Origin: Adiantum capillus-veneris
Taxonomy: Eukaryota; Streptophyta; Polypodiopsida; Polypodiales; Pteridaceae
DNA: 64,000 nt
Assembly: GCA_014529385.2 (NCBI GenBank)
Contig: CM043942.1
Coordinates: forward strand, 23,428,491 to 23,492,490
Direction: 5' to 3'
Position 1 is the stretch's first letter; the number at the start of each line of letters is the position of its first letter. The notes beneath the pieces were generated by a model. That model did no database searches and was not told the origin of the DNA. It saw nothing but the letters and a program-made list of their open reading frames with translations. Both the position numbers and the translations under genes were made by a program. Positions 11,750 through 22,779 of the stretch are shown here, piece by piece.

Positions 11750-12997
11750 TTATGCCCTTGGATCAAAACCATGGGGCCATACATACACACAATCATCATA
11801 ACTGACACTAGCAAGAAGATTATCTTCATGCATGCTCATATCGAAACCTGTAGTGAACTCAGTGTGCTGATCGTAGCTGGCAAGTAATGCATTTTCTGGG
11901 GCTGCAAAATCCCACATACAGACCGTCATGTCATAAGAGCAAGAGCCAATCAAGTTTTCATGATGCGGCGAGAACTTTACTCTCTTCACTGCTTGGGAGT
12001 GCCCATGGAGGACTGCTACAGGTATTGAATGGTTGCGCACATCCCACACACGAAGTGAGCTATCAACAGACCCAGTGACTAGCAAGGACTCATCGTATTT
12101 GCTCCAATCACATGAAAGAACCTCTAAATCATGCCCATTGATAACAAGAACTGAGGTGGGGTCCCGAACATCCCAGCAACGAAGAGTGCAATCTCCAGAG
12201 ACAGATGCGAACACATCCGCATGGCGGGGGTTCCAGGAAACACTATATGCACACCGCATGTGTTCCGCAAAGGTGCGAAGTGATGCGGGACGATCGATCA
12301 TCCAAAGTTTTATAGTAGTATCCCATGCAGAGCTAAGGAAGCAATCTTTCCGCAAAGGGTTCCAATCGACACAGCAGGCATCATGAGCATGTTCTTCAAG
12401 GGAGGCTATGGGGTTGGCAGCGGGTGGGCGAGCAGTGTCCCACATCTTGAGAGACCCATTGCCGCTGGCCGAAACAAGAAGATTTTCGTTGCATTCGCAC
12501 CAAGCACAGTCCAGCAGAATCTCATTGGTATCGTAGAAGCAAACCTGGGGATGACATAAATGGTAAGCCGTTTGTGTAAGTTGAAACTCGTATGGCCATG
12601 GGACTGATGCATGAATGAATTGATAATATCCATAGGCATACAGACAAATATACATAGTTTGCTTTTCTCTAGAGATACGGCCTGTATGCCAATAGAGTTC
12701 ACAGAAGAAACGTTAATGTTTGACCATTAATGCTCCAACACTCTCCTACTCTGTGGCATACATAGATATAAAGGGCAGTTTCTGACGCATACTTTTACCA
12801 AACTGCAGAGAATACAAGAACAGAACTACCCAGTATCCTACCTGAGAGATGCCGTGGTGGGTGAGCTCCAGCACGTACTGTCTGCCGTTGCCAATGATTG
12901 CATAATTCTGGCCGGTAGAGACAGCAAGACGTGTGTCGAAGAAAGGGCTAAACTTGACGGAGGTGCCTTCAAAGCCAGGCGTCTTCAACAGCGGCAT
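11750..12997 (-). CDS. PEX7: PEX7, peroxisomal targeting signal 2 receptor
   Basis: Two coding exons on the minus strand: exon 1 12997-12842 (52 codons) and exon 2 12544-11750 (264 codons plus stop), joined in phase 0 by a 297-bp GT-AG intron (12545-12841). The 316-residue product is close to the ~317 residues usual for plant PEX7. It begins MPLLKTPGFEGTSVKFSPFF, as plant PEX7 does (M-P-V-F-K-x-P). It folds as a WD40 propeller: visible repeat ends include SLKMWDTARPP, TIKLWMIDRPAS, TLRCWDVRDP, SLRVWDVRNHSIP and MTVCMWDF, and it ends VYVWPHGFDPRA. PEX7 binds the N-terminal PTS2 nonapeptide of matrix enzymes in the cytosol and delivers them, with PEX5 in plants, to the peroxisomal import machinery. 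I chose the ATG at 12997 rather than the upstream in-frame ATG at 13048 because it matches the conserved N-terminus. No stop or frameshift is seen, so this is probably a functional host gene. Confidence 0.95.
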
Positions 12998-13099
12998 GGT
13001 CTGCCCTCTCTCGGTTGTTGTTGGAGTAGCCTCTCTTTGTCGCTGCAACTTTGTCCCACCATGTCAAACCTCTGTCTCCCTCTGCGTTCTCCCCATCGC

Positions 13100-13138
<39 letters not shown>
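13100..13138. repeat. TC microsatellite in the PEX7 5' flank
   Basis: About 19 TC units roughly 100 bp upstream of the PEX7 start codon, so probably in the 5' untranslated region or core promoter (GA repeat on the coding strand). GA repeats are common in plant promoters. No TATA box is obvious. The stretch 13139-13675 holds no recognisable gene. Confidence 0.85.
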
Positions 13139-13141
<3 letters not shown>

Positions 13142-13675
13142 CTTTTTATTTCCCCGGTAAGAGTGTGCTTTCTATGATACAAATTTACGATTGTACTCAT
13201 AACTGGTTCATAAAAGCCACTGAAACGTCCCTAGGACGAGAAAAGACTGAGCCAATGCCAAACACGATTGGCGTCCACGAGATCGTTCACACTCGAACGG
13301 GCAGAAGGTGGCCGTCTTGTCACTCCCTTCAATCGGTTTGCGACGGGCGATCCTTTACCCACAGTTTCTCAACCGATTATGCGGGCTGGAGATTTGACCT
13401 CTGGTTGTGCGTGTCAATCATCACACGTGAGAAACAACTCACCCAATCAACGCTTGTGCTTTTCAGGATGGGAAAAACTTGACTTGTCCATTGTGTTTGA
13501 ATGCCCCAACACCCAAACAATTTCTAGCTAGTTTTTAGGCCACCCAATGCCACAAAGACTGAGGATGGGCACCGCACGTTTGTGAATCCACTATAAGATC
13601 TATATCACATACAACATAGCAGTCTTCTAAGGTCCTCTATTTTATCACCCCCCCATGGCACTTTTTTGTGGAAGG

Positions 13676-14009
13676 TGTTGGCGTGTGTGACACATCCGCA
13701 CCACCACAAGTGAGAAATCCCTCTACTTTGGAAACCTACACATTTGACATCACTGCTTATGCCATCATATGCCCTCTCCCAACTCTATAAAAGAAGCCTA
13801 TGCTACACACTTTGTATCCAACCTCATATCCACTTTGCATCCCCACTACCATCATTAGCCTACTTTGTACTCATTTGCATATTAGTCATGATTTGCTACT
13901 TCCATTACTATCAATATCTCACTCTCTCTAATCTCTCTTTTGTAATAAACACTCTAATTGCGCCACGAACGGCTCATTAACATTTTTTTCATAATCACAT
14001 TCCCTTTCA
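13676..14009 (+). repeat. LTR-like fragment with TATA box
   Basis: The segment starts TGTTGGCG and ends TTTCA, has a TATA box at 13786, and is followed three bases later by a sequence like the initiator-Met tRNA primer-binding site. This is the layout of a short copia-type 5' LTR. No second copy and no coding region follow, so it is a truncated element or a small non-autonomous one. The start is inferred only from the TGTTGG terminus. Confidence 0.5.
13786..13792 (+). promoter_or_regulatory. TATA box of LTR-like fragment
   Basis: TATAAAA preceded by CTC, in the middle of the LTR-like segment at the usual distance from its 3' end. Confidence 0.5.
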
Positions 14010-14011
14010 TG

Positions 14012-14023
14012 TGGTATCAGATC
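14012..14023 (+). other. primer-binding site, initiator-Met type
   Basis: TGGTATCAGATC matches the 3' end complement of plant initiator-Met tRNA (TGGTATCAGAGC) at 11 of 12 positions. It lies just after the CA end of the LTR-like fragment. Confidence 0.6.
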
Positions 14024-15464
14024 TAACCATTCCCCGCCTAGGCCCATTAATTTCCATTGCATTAATATCCCTTATAATCCCACTCCCTAATCACCATTTG
14101 GGCATGAGCATACTCCACTACCCTTTGGTGATTAGATGAGAGATGATTGCATTTTTCATTTTAAATTACAATTAGTGGGTGTGTTTCATTCCATTTTAAA
14201 CTACAATTAATGTGTGTGTTTCATTGAATTTGCATTTCTTGATTGCATTTAGTGATTGATTTCACGTGATTTTGCTCTCCTAATTGCTTGCTACTTGAAC
14301 CTCAAACCATTGCATTGATTGCTTGTGGAAGAAGTGTTGCTCAAATACTTTTGCTTCAGCCCCTAACGTTTGCATTTGGAGGGCTCTTATTAAACTTGCA
14401 AAGTGTGTTATTTTGCTCTCTTGATTTTCCTACAAAAGCTTTGTGTATGTGTGTGCTATTTTTGGAGGATCTCACGCGATCAAGTACTCCAATATTGGAG
14501 TGTCTTGAGTCCAAGGTAGCACAAGTAAATTAAAGTGATTCTTGGCTACTAGACGCATACACTCTCTGCGCTTCCAAATCTTTTTCAAGTTCGGTAGCTA
14601 ATTGCATGTGCAATTCGAACGTCATCACTCACTTCATAGCATAAGCCCTCTTTTAGTTAAGGCTCAACAATCGGAGTGGTGCAATGAATGTGGACAACAA
14701 ACCTATTTTTTGACGGTGGTAGATTTTCTCCAATTTGCGAAGCATGCACCTATTACGGAGCACTAAAGCAACCTAAAGCTCCCACAATTGGTACATGTGA
14801 GCACTTGTGAGCCCCCCACACACTCACTAGTCGCGTTGACAATTAAGCCATTTTCCCACTCATCATGCTCACCATTCTCAGCTTGACATTTGTCACCACA
14901 GTGGTACCTGATTACTATCCTCCTAGGCTCACCATCACACACTCCTCCTTGGCTGGCTTCACTCAACAGGCCATCTATTTGCACACGCTGCATAAATTCA
15001 CCTGTCGATATTTGTTACCGATTTTCAATAATCTTGTTGGTCAACGCTAGCACTGCTCTTAATTAGTAGCATTAGTCATTTTTTTTTTCTTTTAAGAGTG
15101 TTTGATTAGACCTTATTATCGCACTAAAAAGGTCTTAGCTCCAAAGTTCCAAACTAGCCTTGTGTCATACGGCTACACACAGAAAGATCTTCCTCGAGCC
15201 TAAATAGGGAGATCCCCATTAGTTTTTTTGAATCTACTTCCATATTCCTGGTCTTTCTAGAGCTTCTTCCCTGACCTAGTGTCATCTGAGTCAAATTTGA
15301 TTATCACTTTGATCACATGATGAGCTATGTACAAGGGATAGACACTACCATTGGGAGTCGCTTTGGTGAGGCCTCTCTTCACACAGATTTTTGTTTTCCT
15401 CTCTCGAGATGTCCCTTGTGGGAATTCAGTCACTTGTACCATGTAGACGGCTGGATAGTCACTA
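14024..15464. other. no recognisable gene
   Basis: AT-rich sequence. A near-duplicate phrase occurs at about 14150-14230 (CATTTTAAAYTACAATTA followed by GTGTGTTTCATT, twice). Possibly the leader or internal part of the preceding LTR-like element. No domain found in any frame. Confidence 0.4.
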
Positions 15465-15531
15465 TGTGGGAACGTCTTCTTAGAAGATGGGCAGCGAATT
15501 ACTTAGTAATTACTACAGTAAACCCGAAGTG

Positions 15532-15538
15532 TATAAAT
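15532..15538 (+). promoter_or_regulatory. TATA box upstream of gypsy gag
   Basis: TATAAAT followed by AGGGCCC, about 450 bp before the gag start, in the expected U3/R region of a 5' LTR. Confidence 0.45.
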
Positions 15539-15981
15539 AGGGCCCATTACAATGTAATCGGGTTCGCAATTGTTATCACTTGGGTTAGCGCTTTGGCTAT
15601 AATTGTACTTGAGAATCATTGGCAGTATTGTCGGCTGTACTTTCTCTCTGTAATCATATTCGTTGTAATCTTGATCTGTGATCCCAATCATGGCATATAT
15701 TTCAGTTATACTTACTTCTCGTCCAGTCTTCTGAATCTAAACCTTATTTCCAGTACATAAGTCTGATTCTTATTTCAGTAACCACATTTCAGTTTAGTCT
15801 CTGATTCCTGTCCAGTCTACTGTCTGAAATCTTCCCACACTAGTAGTTGAAATCTTCCAACACTGGAATTAGTTGTCTCAAGAGATCAGCTCCAATTCCA
15901 TTTTGGTGATCACGGTGGCTCGAGCTGAAGCTCGTTGACTGAAAGACTCTTCTCCCAGTTTGAAGTTTGAAGTTATCAGCA

Positions 15982-17277
15982 ATGGCACCAAAATCCAATC
16001 GTGGCCGGAAATCTACCATTCGTGTGGACCCCATTCTTGAGGAGTCAGGAAGAGAGTCTGACCCAAAGCAAGAGAAGATGACTGACACTGAGGCTCAGGA
16101 GGAGCATAGTCAGGCTGATGAGGCGCAGGACTCACAGCAATCCAGTCATTCTCGACGCCGACGGGCAGAACGGGAAGCAAGGAAAGCAAAGAGTTCCACG
16201 AATTCTTAGTCTCGCCAGAGAGATGAGGATACCAAGGGCAGTAAGGGAAGTCACCGTACTTCTAGCAGAAAAACCAGAGAAGACACTGACACTGAGACAG
16301 AGACAGAGATTGATTGGGATGCTAACACTGACAATTGCAAGAAGGCTCCCAAGCGTCATTTTGAAGCCAAGAAGAGAAGTGGCAGGATCATTAGTAATCG
16401 AAATGATTACACAGCTTCCCTGAAGATTTCCTTTCCAATATTCAAAGGGGGGAAAAAGGATGATCCAGATGTTCACATACAAGCTTTCGAACAGTATGCT
16501 GAACTAAAAAACATTGATGAAGATGATTGGGGGGAATATTTTCCACAAACCTTGAAGGAGGCAGCGAGGAAATGGTATTACCATTACCCTGCATGCCAGC
16601 TAAGATCATATAACAAATTGCTTAAGGCCTTCAGGTTGGAATATTCCGACAATAGAGGGGATGAAGATATTCTCTATGAATTAGATAAGATCAAACAGAG
16701 GAATTTGTCAGTCCGCAGCTATGTGGAAAAGATAAAAGAGCTAACTAGGCAGTTGCAAGAACCGCCATCGGAGAAGAGATTGAAGGCATGGTTCCTGAAT
16801 GGGTTCAGAAGCAAGAATCTTAGGGAACAAGAAGTACCAGCCCCTACAAAAGAATTCAATGATCTGGTCCAAAGGGAATTAAAACTGGAACAGCAGGCTA
16901 AGAAGGAAAAGAGCCACAAGAAGCGAAGGACCAGTAGCAGTGGCTCTGCTACTGAAACTTCTGATTCCAGTGAAATGTCCAGTAGCTCCGAGAGTAGCTC
17001 CAATAACGAGCAAAGGAGAAATCAAAGAAGGGATCATGGACCAAGAAAATTGAAGAGATGGCTAGGCAGATTGCAGAAATTAGCCACACAAGACAGCCGG
17101 TCCGAAAGATGGAAACTTGGTGTTCAAGATGCAAATCCAAGGACCATATCTCCACTGAATGTCCACAATGTACCTACTGCAAGGCCTTTGGTCACCTATG
17201 GAATAATTGTGGCATCAGAATTCACCATTTTAAGAAAGGAAAGGATCTGTCAGTGGTTGCCTACATTGAACCAGTGA
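15982..17277 (+). pseudogene. gag capsid region of gypsy element
   Basis: The frame from the ATG at 15982 (MAPKSNRGRKSTIRVDP) runs to 17277 with a single in-frame TAG at 16207-16209. The N-terminus is charged and rich in Ser, Glu and Arg. The middle (about 16415-16870) is a typical capsid: FPIFKGGKKDDPDVHIQAFE, then EAARKWYYHY, then YVEKIKELTRQLQEPPSEKR. A Ser/Lys-rich stretch follows (about 16900-17010). From about 17040 the sensible protein continues in another frame (zinc knuckles, next entry), so a small indel separates capsid and nucleocapsid. The protein would form the virus-like particle in the cytoplasm. Confidence 0.8.
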
Positions 17278-18884
17278 AGGTAGAACCAGTCAAAGTAGCT
17301 CAAGAGGAGAGACCAGGTACCAGTGGTACTGGTCAAGGACATGGCAGATACCAACCAGGAATGGGCAGAGGAAGAGGAAGAGGAAACTTCCAGAACAAGA
17401 TCATGAATTGCTATACTTGTGGGAAGTATAGTCATTTTGCAGCCCAATGTCCAGATGCACCCGTAACGACGACTACTAAGGCTAAGGCACCAGAGCCAGT
17501 CCCAGTCAGGGTGGTTACCAGGAGCAAGGGAGTAGTCATTGAAGAAATCCCAGACATTTCAGAAGTACCAGTCAATCCTAACAGCAGCAAGTGGGCTCAA
17601 CAAAGGGAAGTTTGGAAGGCCAAAGGTAAAGAAAAGGTGGTAGATGAGTGGCAAGAGCAGTGGGAACTAGCAGCTAAAATCACGGAGGATTTAGCTAAGA
17701 AGCTGCCAGAGCAGCCAGAAAGTTCCGAAGCTAGAGTCATTCAGAGAATACCAGCTCAATCGACTGATAAAGATCAGTCAGTACCGGCCATGACAGAGAC
17801 CAAGCTGGCTGTGGTACATGGACTAGCTGATGAAATGGGATTGGATGGAAAGAGTAGAAGCACTGCAAAAGAAGAATGGCAGTGTGAAGATAACAGTTCT
17901 TCAAGCTCTGACAATCAGTCTGACCAAGAGAGAGAAGAAATTCATGTGAAAATTTGTGATAGAATCCAGAAGCTGACTGTAGAGCTGGAGGATATAAGAA
18001 AGACCTTGCCTGAGGTGGCCAACTTTATCAAACAGCGCAAGAAGACTGAGGCAGAGGCCAGAACAGTGGACCTAACGGCTGTCCGGTATGATGAAGTTCC
18101 ACTTATTCAGGTAGACTACAAGGTCAGGAAGCAGTGGGAACCTCTCTCAAGCGTTATCCTGGATGGAGGGGCAGGAGTCAACATAATGGGAGCCCATCTT
18201 CAGCAAAGAATGGGTATCACTAATATGAAACCAGCACCATTCAAAGTAAGAATGGCAGATCATAGAGTCGTACAGGCGACGGGTATGATTGAAAACATGC
18301 AGATAAGAGTTGGGAGGGAGAAATTCAAAACCAATTTCCTAGTCCTGGATGTGCAGGGAGCATATGGAATGCTACTAGGGCGCCCATGGTTAAGAACAGC
18401 ACATGTTGTTCATGACTATGCAAACCAAACTCTGACCATAGAAGGGGCCAGTGGCAGAATCCAAATCCAGACCAACAATACCAGGAGCTGGAAAAAGGAA
18501 CTGAGGCTGAAGGAGTTGTGTGAGAAGTACAGAGCCAAGAAAATCGAGCGAATGCTAGCGGCTATGAACATATTCCCTTTGGCAGAAATCCACTTGAATG
18601 CAGTCTTGTTGAACAAAGAGCAGGCTGACAAGCAGAAGAGACAATTCCCTGATCAGTTTACCAAAGTCAATGCAGGGGAAAGAACAGTTCAGCTAACTGG
18701 AAGGATGGAGGAACCAGCTGATACTGGTATAGTAAAGGAACCAGTATGTTCTGAAGAGTACCCACTGGATCAGAATAATGATTCAGAAATGAATGGACCA
18801 TCCTGGGACTACGTTGAAGAATCAACCAAACGAAAAGGAGGTGGACCAAACTGGTTGCTTCCAGACGATCAGGAAGTAGAATAG
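17058..18884 (+). pseudogene. nucleocapsid zinc knuckles and retropepsin-like protease
   Basis: A 608-codon open frame. Residues about 20-52 carry CSRCKSKDHISTECPQC and CTYCKAFGHLWNNC, and residues about 119-131 CYTCGKYSHFAAQC, three zinc-knuckle-like clusters for RNA binding. A long acidic linker follows. The protease is at about 18130-18440: SSVILDGGAGVNIMG, with the catalytic D followed by G-G rather than T/S-G, then LLGRPWL. The D-G-G form is also seen in the gypsy element at 42002, so it may be a lineage feature rather than damage. The frame ends in TAG at 18882, and the reverse transcriptase continues in the same frame 30 bases later. Confidence 0.8.
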
Positions 18885-18914
18885 TGGAACCTGGGATCAA
18901 AGGAAAATCCCAAA

Positions 18915-20330
18915 ATGATCAAGGTTAATAATAACCTCAACCCGGCAATGAAGGAAAAGGCACGAAAAATGTTCCAGAACTATAAAGATGTGTTTGCCTG
19001 GGAACATACAGATTTGAAGGGAGTAGATCCTAAATTCTGTCAGCACCGAATACCACTGAAATCGGATGCTAGGCCAGTAAGATTGCAAAGATACCGGATG
19101 AACCCCAACTATCCAAAGAAGGTCAAGGAGGAGATTGATAATCTTCTCAAGGTTGGGTTCATTATGGAAGTGGCAAGCAGTGATTGGCTATTTTCCATAG
19201 TCGTCGTTCCCAAAAAGAATGGGACATTGAGAGTTTGTGTCGACTATAGGAAACTAAATGCCCAGACTATTAAGGATCCATTTCCCTTACCTTTTACTGA
19301 TATGTTGCTTGATGAGATCGCAGGATATGAGATGCATAGCTTCATGGATGGTTATAGCGGCTATAACCAGTTACAGATCACTCCTGAAGATAGAGCTAAG
19401 ACCACTTTCATCACTGAGTGGGGAGCTTTCATGTATCTGGTGATGCATTTTGGCCTGTGCAATGCACCAGCTACTTTTCAGCGGTGTATGATGGAGATGT
19501 TTAATGAATTTATTCATCGGTTCCTCGCCATTTTCATGGATGACTTCACTGTCTATTCAGATGAGGAACAACACCTTCTATTCCTAGAGATGGTTTTTAA
19601 ACGTTGTCAGGAGAAGAGGATTTGTTTGAATCCATTCAAATCTATTTTTCTAGTATGGAAGGGACAGCTACTGGGACATGTGGTTTCCCGCAATGGAATA
19701 GAGATGTCCAATGACAAAATACAGTGTGTCCAGCAAGCTAAAGCACCCAGAACTGCTTCAGAGTTGAGTTCTTTCTTGGGTTATGTGAATTTCTATAGAA
19801 GATTTGTACACAAGTTTGCTTCTCAAGCAGTACCACTATATGAGCTTACAAAGAAGACCAGTAAGTTCAACTAGACTGTTGAGTGTGAGGAGAGTTTCCA
19901 GAATTTGAAAAAAGCCATTACCAGTAAACCAGTCCTTAGGCAGCCGAATTGGGATATTATTTTTCACGTACATGTAGATGCTTCAGGATTGGCAATGGGG
20001 GCAATATTAGCTTAGCCAGATGGCAGAACAGACTATCCAGTCTATTTTGCTAGTCGCAGATTCCGTCACACTGAACAAGGCTATACGACTACTGAGAGAG
20101 AAGCCCTCGGAATGGTTTTTAGCGCCATGAAGTTCAGGCATTACCTGTTGGGAAAGTTATTTCATTTTTATGTGGACCATCAAGCTCTTTTGTTTCTGAT
20201 TAACAAAGTCATTATTCAAGGCAGGCTGATAAGATGGATGATGTTCCTTATGGAATTTGAATTCAGAATTTTCCATAAGCCTGGCCGAAACCATTGTGGA
20301 GCTGATTTTCTTTCAAGAAGTACGGAAGGA
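18915..20330 (+). pseudogene. reverse transcriptase and RNase H of gypsy element
   Basis: Same frame as the protease. Conserved blocks: FAWEHTDLKGVDPKFCQHRI, VVPKKNGTLRVCVDYRKLNA, FMDGYSGYNQ, GLCNAPATFQR, AIFMDDFTVYS (catalytic DD intact at about 19539-19544), LGHVVSRNGIEM, FLGYVNFYRRF. RNase H: HVHVDASGLAMGAILA, TDYPVYFASR, YTTTEREALGMVFSAMKFRH and FYVDHQALLFL. In-frame TAG codons occur at 19872 (where the family has Trp) and 20014 (where the family has Gln); both are single-base changes. In an intact element this enzyme makes the cDNA. Confidence 0.85.
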
Positions 20331-21778
20331 TATTTAGAATCACCCTTGAGAGATGAGCCAGTGGATGCTGATTTATTTCAGTTAGAGGCAGAAGAATCAG
20401 TGGATCCTGAATGGTATGATATTTATCAATTCCTTTCCCAAGGTGCCTTTCCAGAGGATTGGAAGCAGAATCAGAAGAAAGCTCTGATCATAAAAAGCCT
20501 GAAATTTACCATCATAGGAGGATTACTTTATCGACTTGGTGTGGATGGTGTACTTCAACGATGTGTCCCTATGGAAGGAAGAATGCAAGTGATTTCAGAA
20601 GCGCATAATGGTGAGTCTGGTGGACACTTTTCCAATGAAGTAACCTACAAGAAGATTGCTGATGTCAGAAGTTTTTGTAAAACTTGTGACATATGCCAAA
20701 GAATGGGTCGACCAACAGCTGCAGATATGACTCCCTTAATGCCAACACAACCACTGGGAGTATTCATGAAATGGGGACTGGATGCTATGGGACCTTTTAA
20801 GAAGGTGACTCCCAGGAAGAACAAGTACATAGTAATGGCTACTTGTTATGTTACCAAGTGGGTTGAAGCTAAGGCTCTTCCTGACAACACAGCCAAGTCA
20901 ACTACAAGGTTTCTATTTAAGAATATTGTCTGCCGATATGGATGTCCAGTAGAGATTGTGATCGATCAAGGAACACATTTTATCAATGACACTATGGAAA
21001 TCCTATTGGATATTCTTTCAGTCAAGCATCGGAAATCTACTCCTTACTATCCCAGATGCAATGGACAGGCTGAAAGTAGACAATAAAGACTATTCTCACT
21101 AAGGTGGTGCAAAAGAAACCAGACCAGTGGGATTTGAAACTTCATACTGCTCTATGGGCTTATAGGACAGCTTATAAGGTAACTACTGGAATGACACCAT
21201 TCAGAATGGTGTATGGTACTGAAGCTGTGGTTCCTATGGAGTTTGTAATCCTCAGTCTGAGAATGGATGTGAAGTATGGATTAGACTTCAACCATAATCT
21301 TAAGAAGAGGCTGGATGAACTGATGCAATTAGATGAACTCAGGCAAAGGGCTATATTGGAACAAGAAATTGTTCAACAACGAAGGAAGCACTGGCATGAT
21401 CACCGAATTAAAGTTCGAGAATTCCAGAAAGGAGACTTAGTGCTTCTATATCAGTCTAGACTGGGTCCAAAGAAGCCGAACTTGAAGATTGCCTGGGCAG
21501 GACCTTTTGAGGTAGATTGGGTCTTCTCCAATGGCACAGTCAGACTGAAAGATTTATCTAGACTGATGTTGCCAGGAGTATATAATGGAGCAAAGATCAA
21601 GCTTTATTATTCAAAGACCATAGAAACTGGGCTAGAACAAGGTACTAAGGAACTGGAGGTTGTTGATCAAGAGATACCGGAATCAGACATTTTTGGACTT
21701 TTTCATGTGCAACCAGTACCAGAAGGACCAAATCAGGCTGACCTTAGAATCAGTACCAGTATGGTCAAGCCAGACTAG
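20331..21778 (+). pseudogene. integrase of gypsy element
   Basis: Zinc-binding HHCC region at about 20600-20700 (EAHNGESGGHFS ... CKTCDICQR). Core motifs: WGLDAMGPF (first D), EIVIDQGTHF (second D) and the E in GQAES near 21075. There the frame breaks: TAA at 21084 in frame 3, continuing in frame 2 from about 21080. The C-terminal region includes WAYRTAYKVTTGMTPFRMVY, FQKGDLVLLY and KIAWAGPFEV. No chromodomain follows, unlike the element at 1629-9091. Confidence 0.8.
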
Positions 21779-21847
21779 AAATCTGTCCAGTACCAGTATG
21801 GATACACTTTCCAATTTTTAAGCGCCCAACGGTCAAATGGCACGCCA

Positions 21848-22366
21848 GTGGTAATTATTTCAAGGATGGGTCGCAGTCTTGTCCAATGCATGTCTGCCAT
21901 GACAACAACAACGCACAAAAGTCTAGGAGCGGCGAGTGGTGGAGCTTTTATGGCGCGAAAACATATAACAATCAGGAGAGTTAGCATTTTTCCTCATAAA
22001 TCCCTTGCGCGACGCTTCCCTCCTGTTAACCATTTGCCATCGCCAAGCTCCGAGGTTTCTTCGCTGCAGCCGCAAACTTCGACCTCTGACGAGACAGTTG
22101 ATTGTCAGATAGTCTTGCCAGCGACACCAGGAAACGGCTTCGACACGACAAGTAAGTCATCTTCTCCTTCGCCTGTTTCAACGTCATCGACCTCACAGTG
22201 TAGGGGTAGAAGGAAACGCTCAGAGAAGATGGAGGAGTCTCTTGAGGAAACCCAGGCCATAGTTGCTGAGGCAAAGGCAAGCCTTCATGTTCTCCCGTAC
22301 AATAAAATCCAGCGTTATGTATTTACTGATCAAGCAATTACTCAGTGGAATAGAATTCCATTGTGA
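21848..22366 (+). CDS. 3' ORF of unknown function, possibly gypsy-encoded
   Basis: A 172-codon frame downstream of integrase, rich in Ser, Thr and Pro in the middle and ending in a charged segment RKRSEKMEESLEETQAIVAE. No transmembrane segment or envelope signature. It could be an extra 3' ORF of the gypsy element, its 3' untranslated region, or unrelated DNA. I do not recognise it. Confidence 0.3.
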   Translation: MVIISRMGRSLVQCMSAMTTTTHKSLGAASGGAFMARKHITIRRVSIFPHKSLARRFPPVNHLPSPSSEVSSLQPQTSTSDETVDCQIVLPATPGNGFDTTSKSSSPSPVSTSSTSQCRGRRKRSEKMEESLEETQAIVAEAKASLHVLPYNKIQRYVFTDQAITQWNRIPL

Positions 22367-22465
22367 TGGCACAACCCTTACCTCACATTTTGTCTCATAA
22401 TTTCCTATAAAGGACGGCAAAGTTCTTAAAGTCGCATGTTTACTCTCTACAAAAATCTCCATTCC

Positions 22466-22777
22466 TGCATCTTCATACAATGGCTGAATATCTCTCAGAT
22501 AGATCTCATGGTCTACGTTTATTTCAGGGATTGGTGTTGATAGCAATGTGGTACTTTCGTCTTTTCTGTTTTTGATCGTTTTTCATAGTGAATGTGGCCA
22601 CGATTCTTCCACCTCACGAATTGCATCTTCTTACAATGGCTGAGTATATCTCGGATAGATCTCATGGTCTACGTTTATTTCAGGGATTGGTGTTGATAGC
22701 AATGTGGTACTTTTGTCTTTTCTGTTTCTGATCGTTTTTCATAGTGAATGTGGCCACGATTCTTCCACCTCATGAAT
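22466..22777. repeat. 156-bp tandem duplication
   Basis: Two adjacent, nearly identical copies (22466-22621 and 22622-22777) beginning TGCATCTTC and containing ATCTCATGGTCTACGTTTAT. Low divergence implies a recent duplication. Confidence 0.9.
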
Positions 22778-22779
22778 TG

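Larger units (their letters stand above)
15465..22366 (+). mobile_element. Ty3/gypsy element with long frames
   Basis: Plus-strand gag (15982), zinc knuckles and protease, reverse transcriptase, RNase H, integrase (to 21778) and a possible 3' ORF (21848-22366), in gypsy order. The upstream part has a promoter-like TATAAAT (15532), so the 5' LTR probably lies at about 15465-15850. No matching 3' LTR is visible after 21778, so the 3' end is uncertain. The frames are long and broken by few changes: stops at 16207, 18882, 19872 and 20014 and frame changes near 17035 and 21079. This copy is therefore younger or better preserved than the other gypsy relics here. No chromodomain is seen. Confidence 0.75.

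Noticed and set aside
12998-13048. Upstream in-frame ATG giving PEX7 17 extra residues
   Set aside because: Plant PEX7 starts at the M-P-x-x-K position; the extra residues are unlike any PEX7 N-terminus.
12854-13482. Plus-strand frames overlapping PEX7 exon 1 and the TC repeat
   Set aside because: Antisense shadows of PEX7 plus microsatellite translation.
14012-14023. tRNA gene at the Met-tRNA-like match
   Set aside because: Only the 3'-end complement is present, in LTR context; no cloverleaf can be drawn. The same holds for the tRNA-Asp matches at 26225 and 63675.
21848-22366. Envelope gene downstream of integrase
   Set aside because: No signal peptide, transmembrane segment or coiled-coil fusion region is visible.
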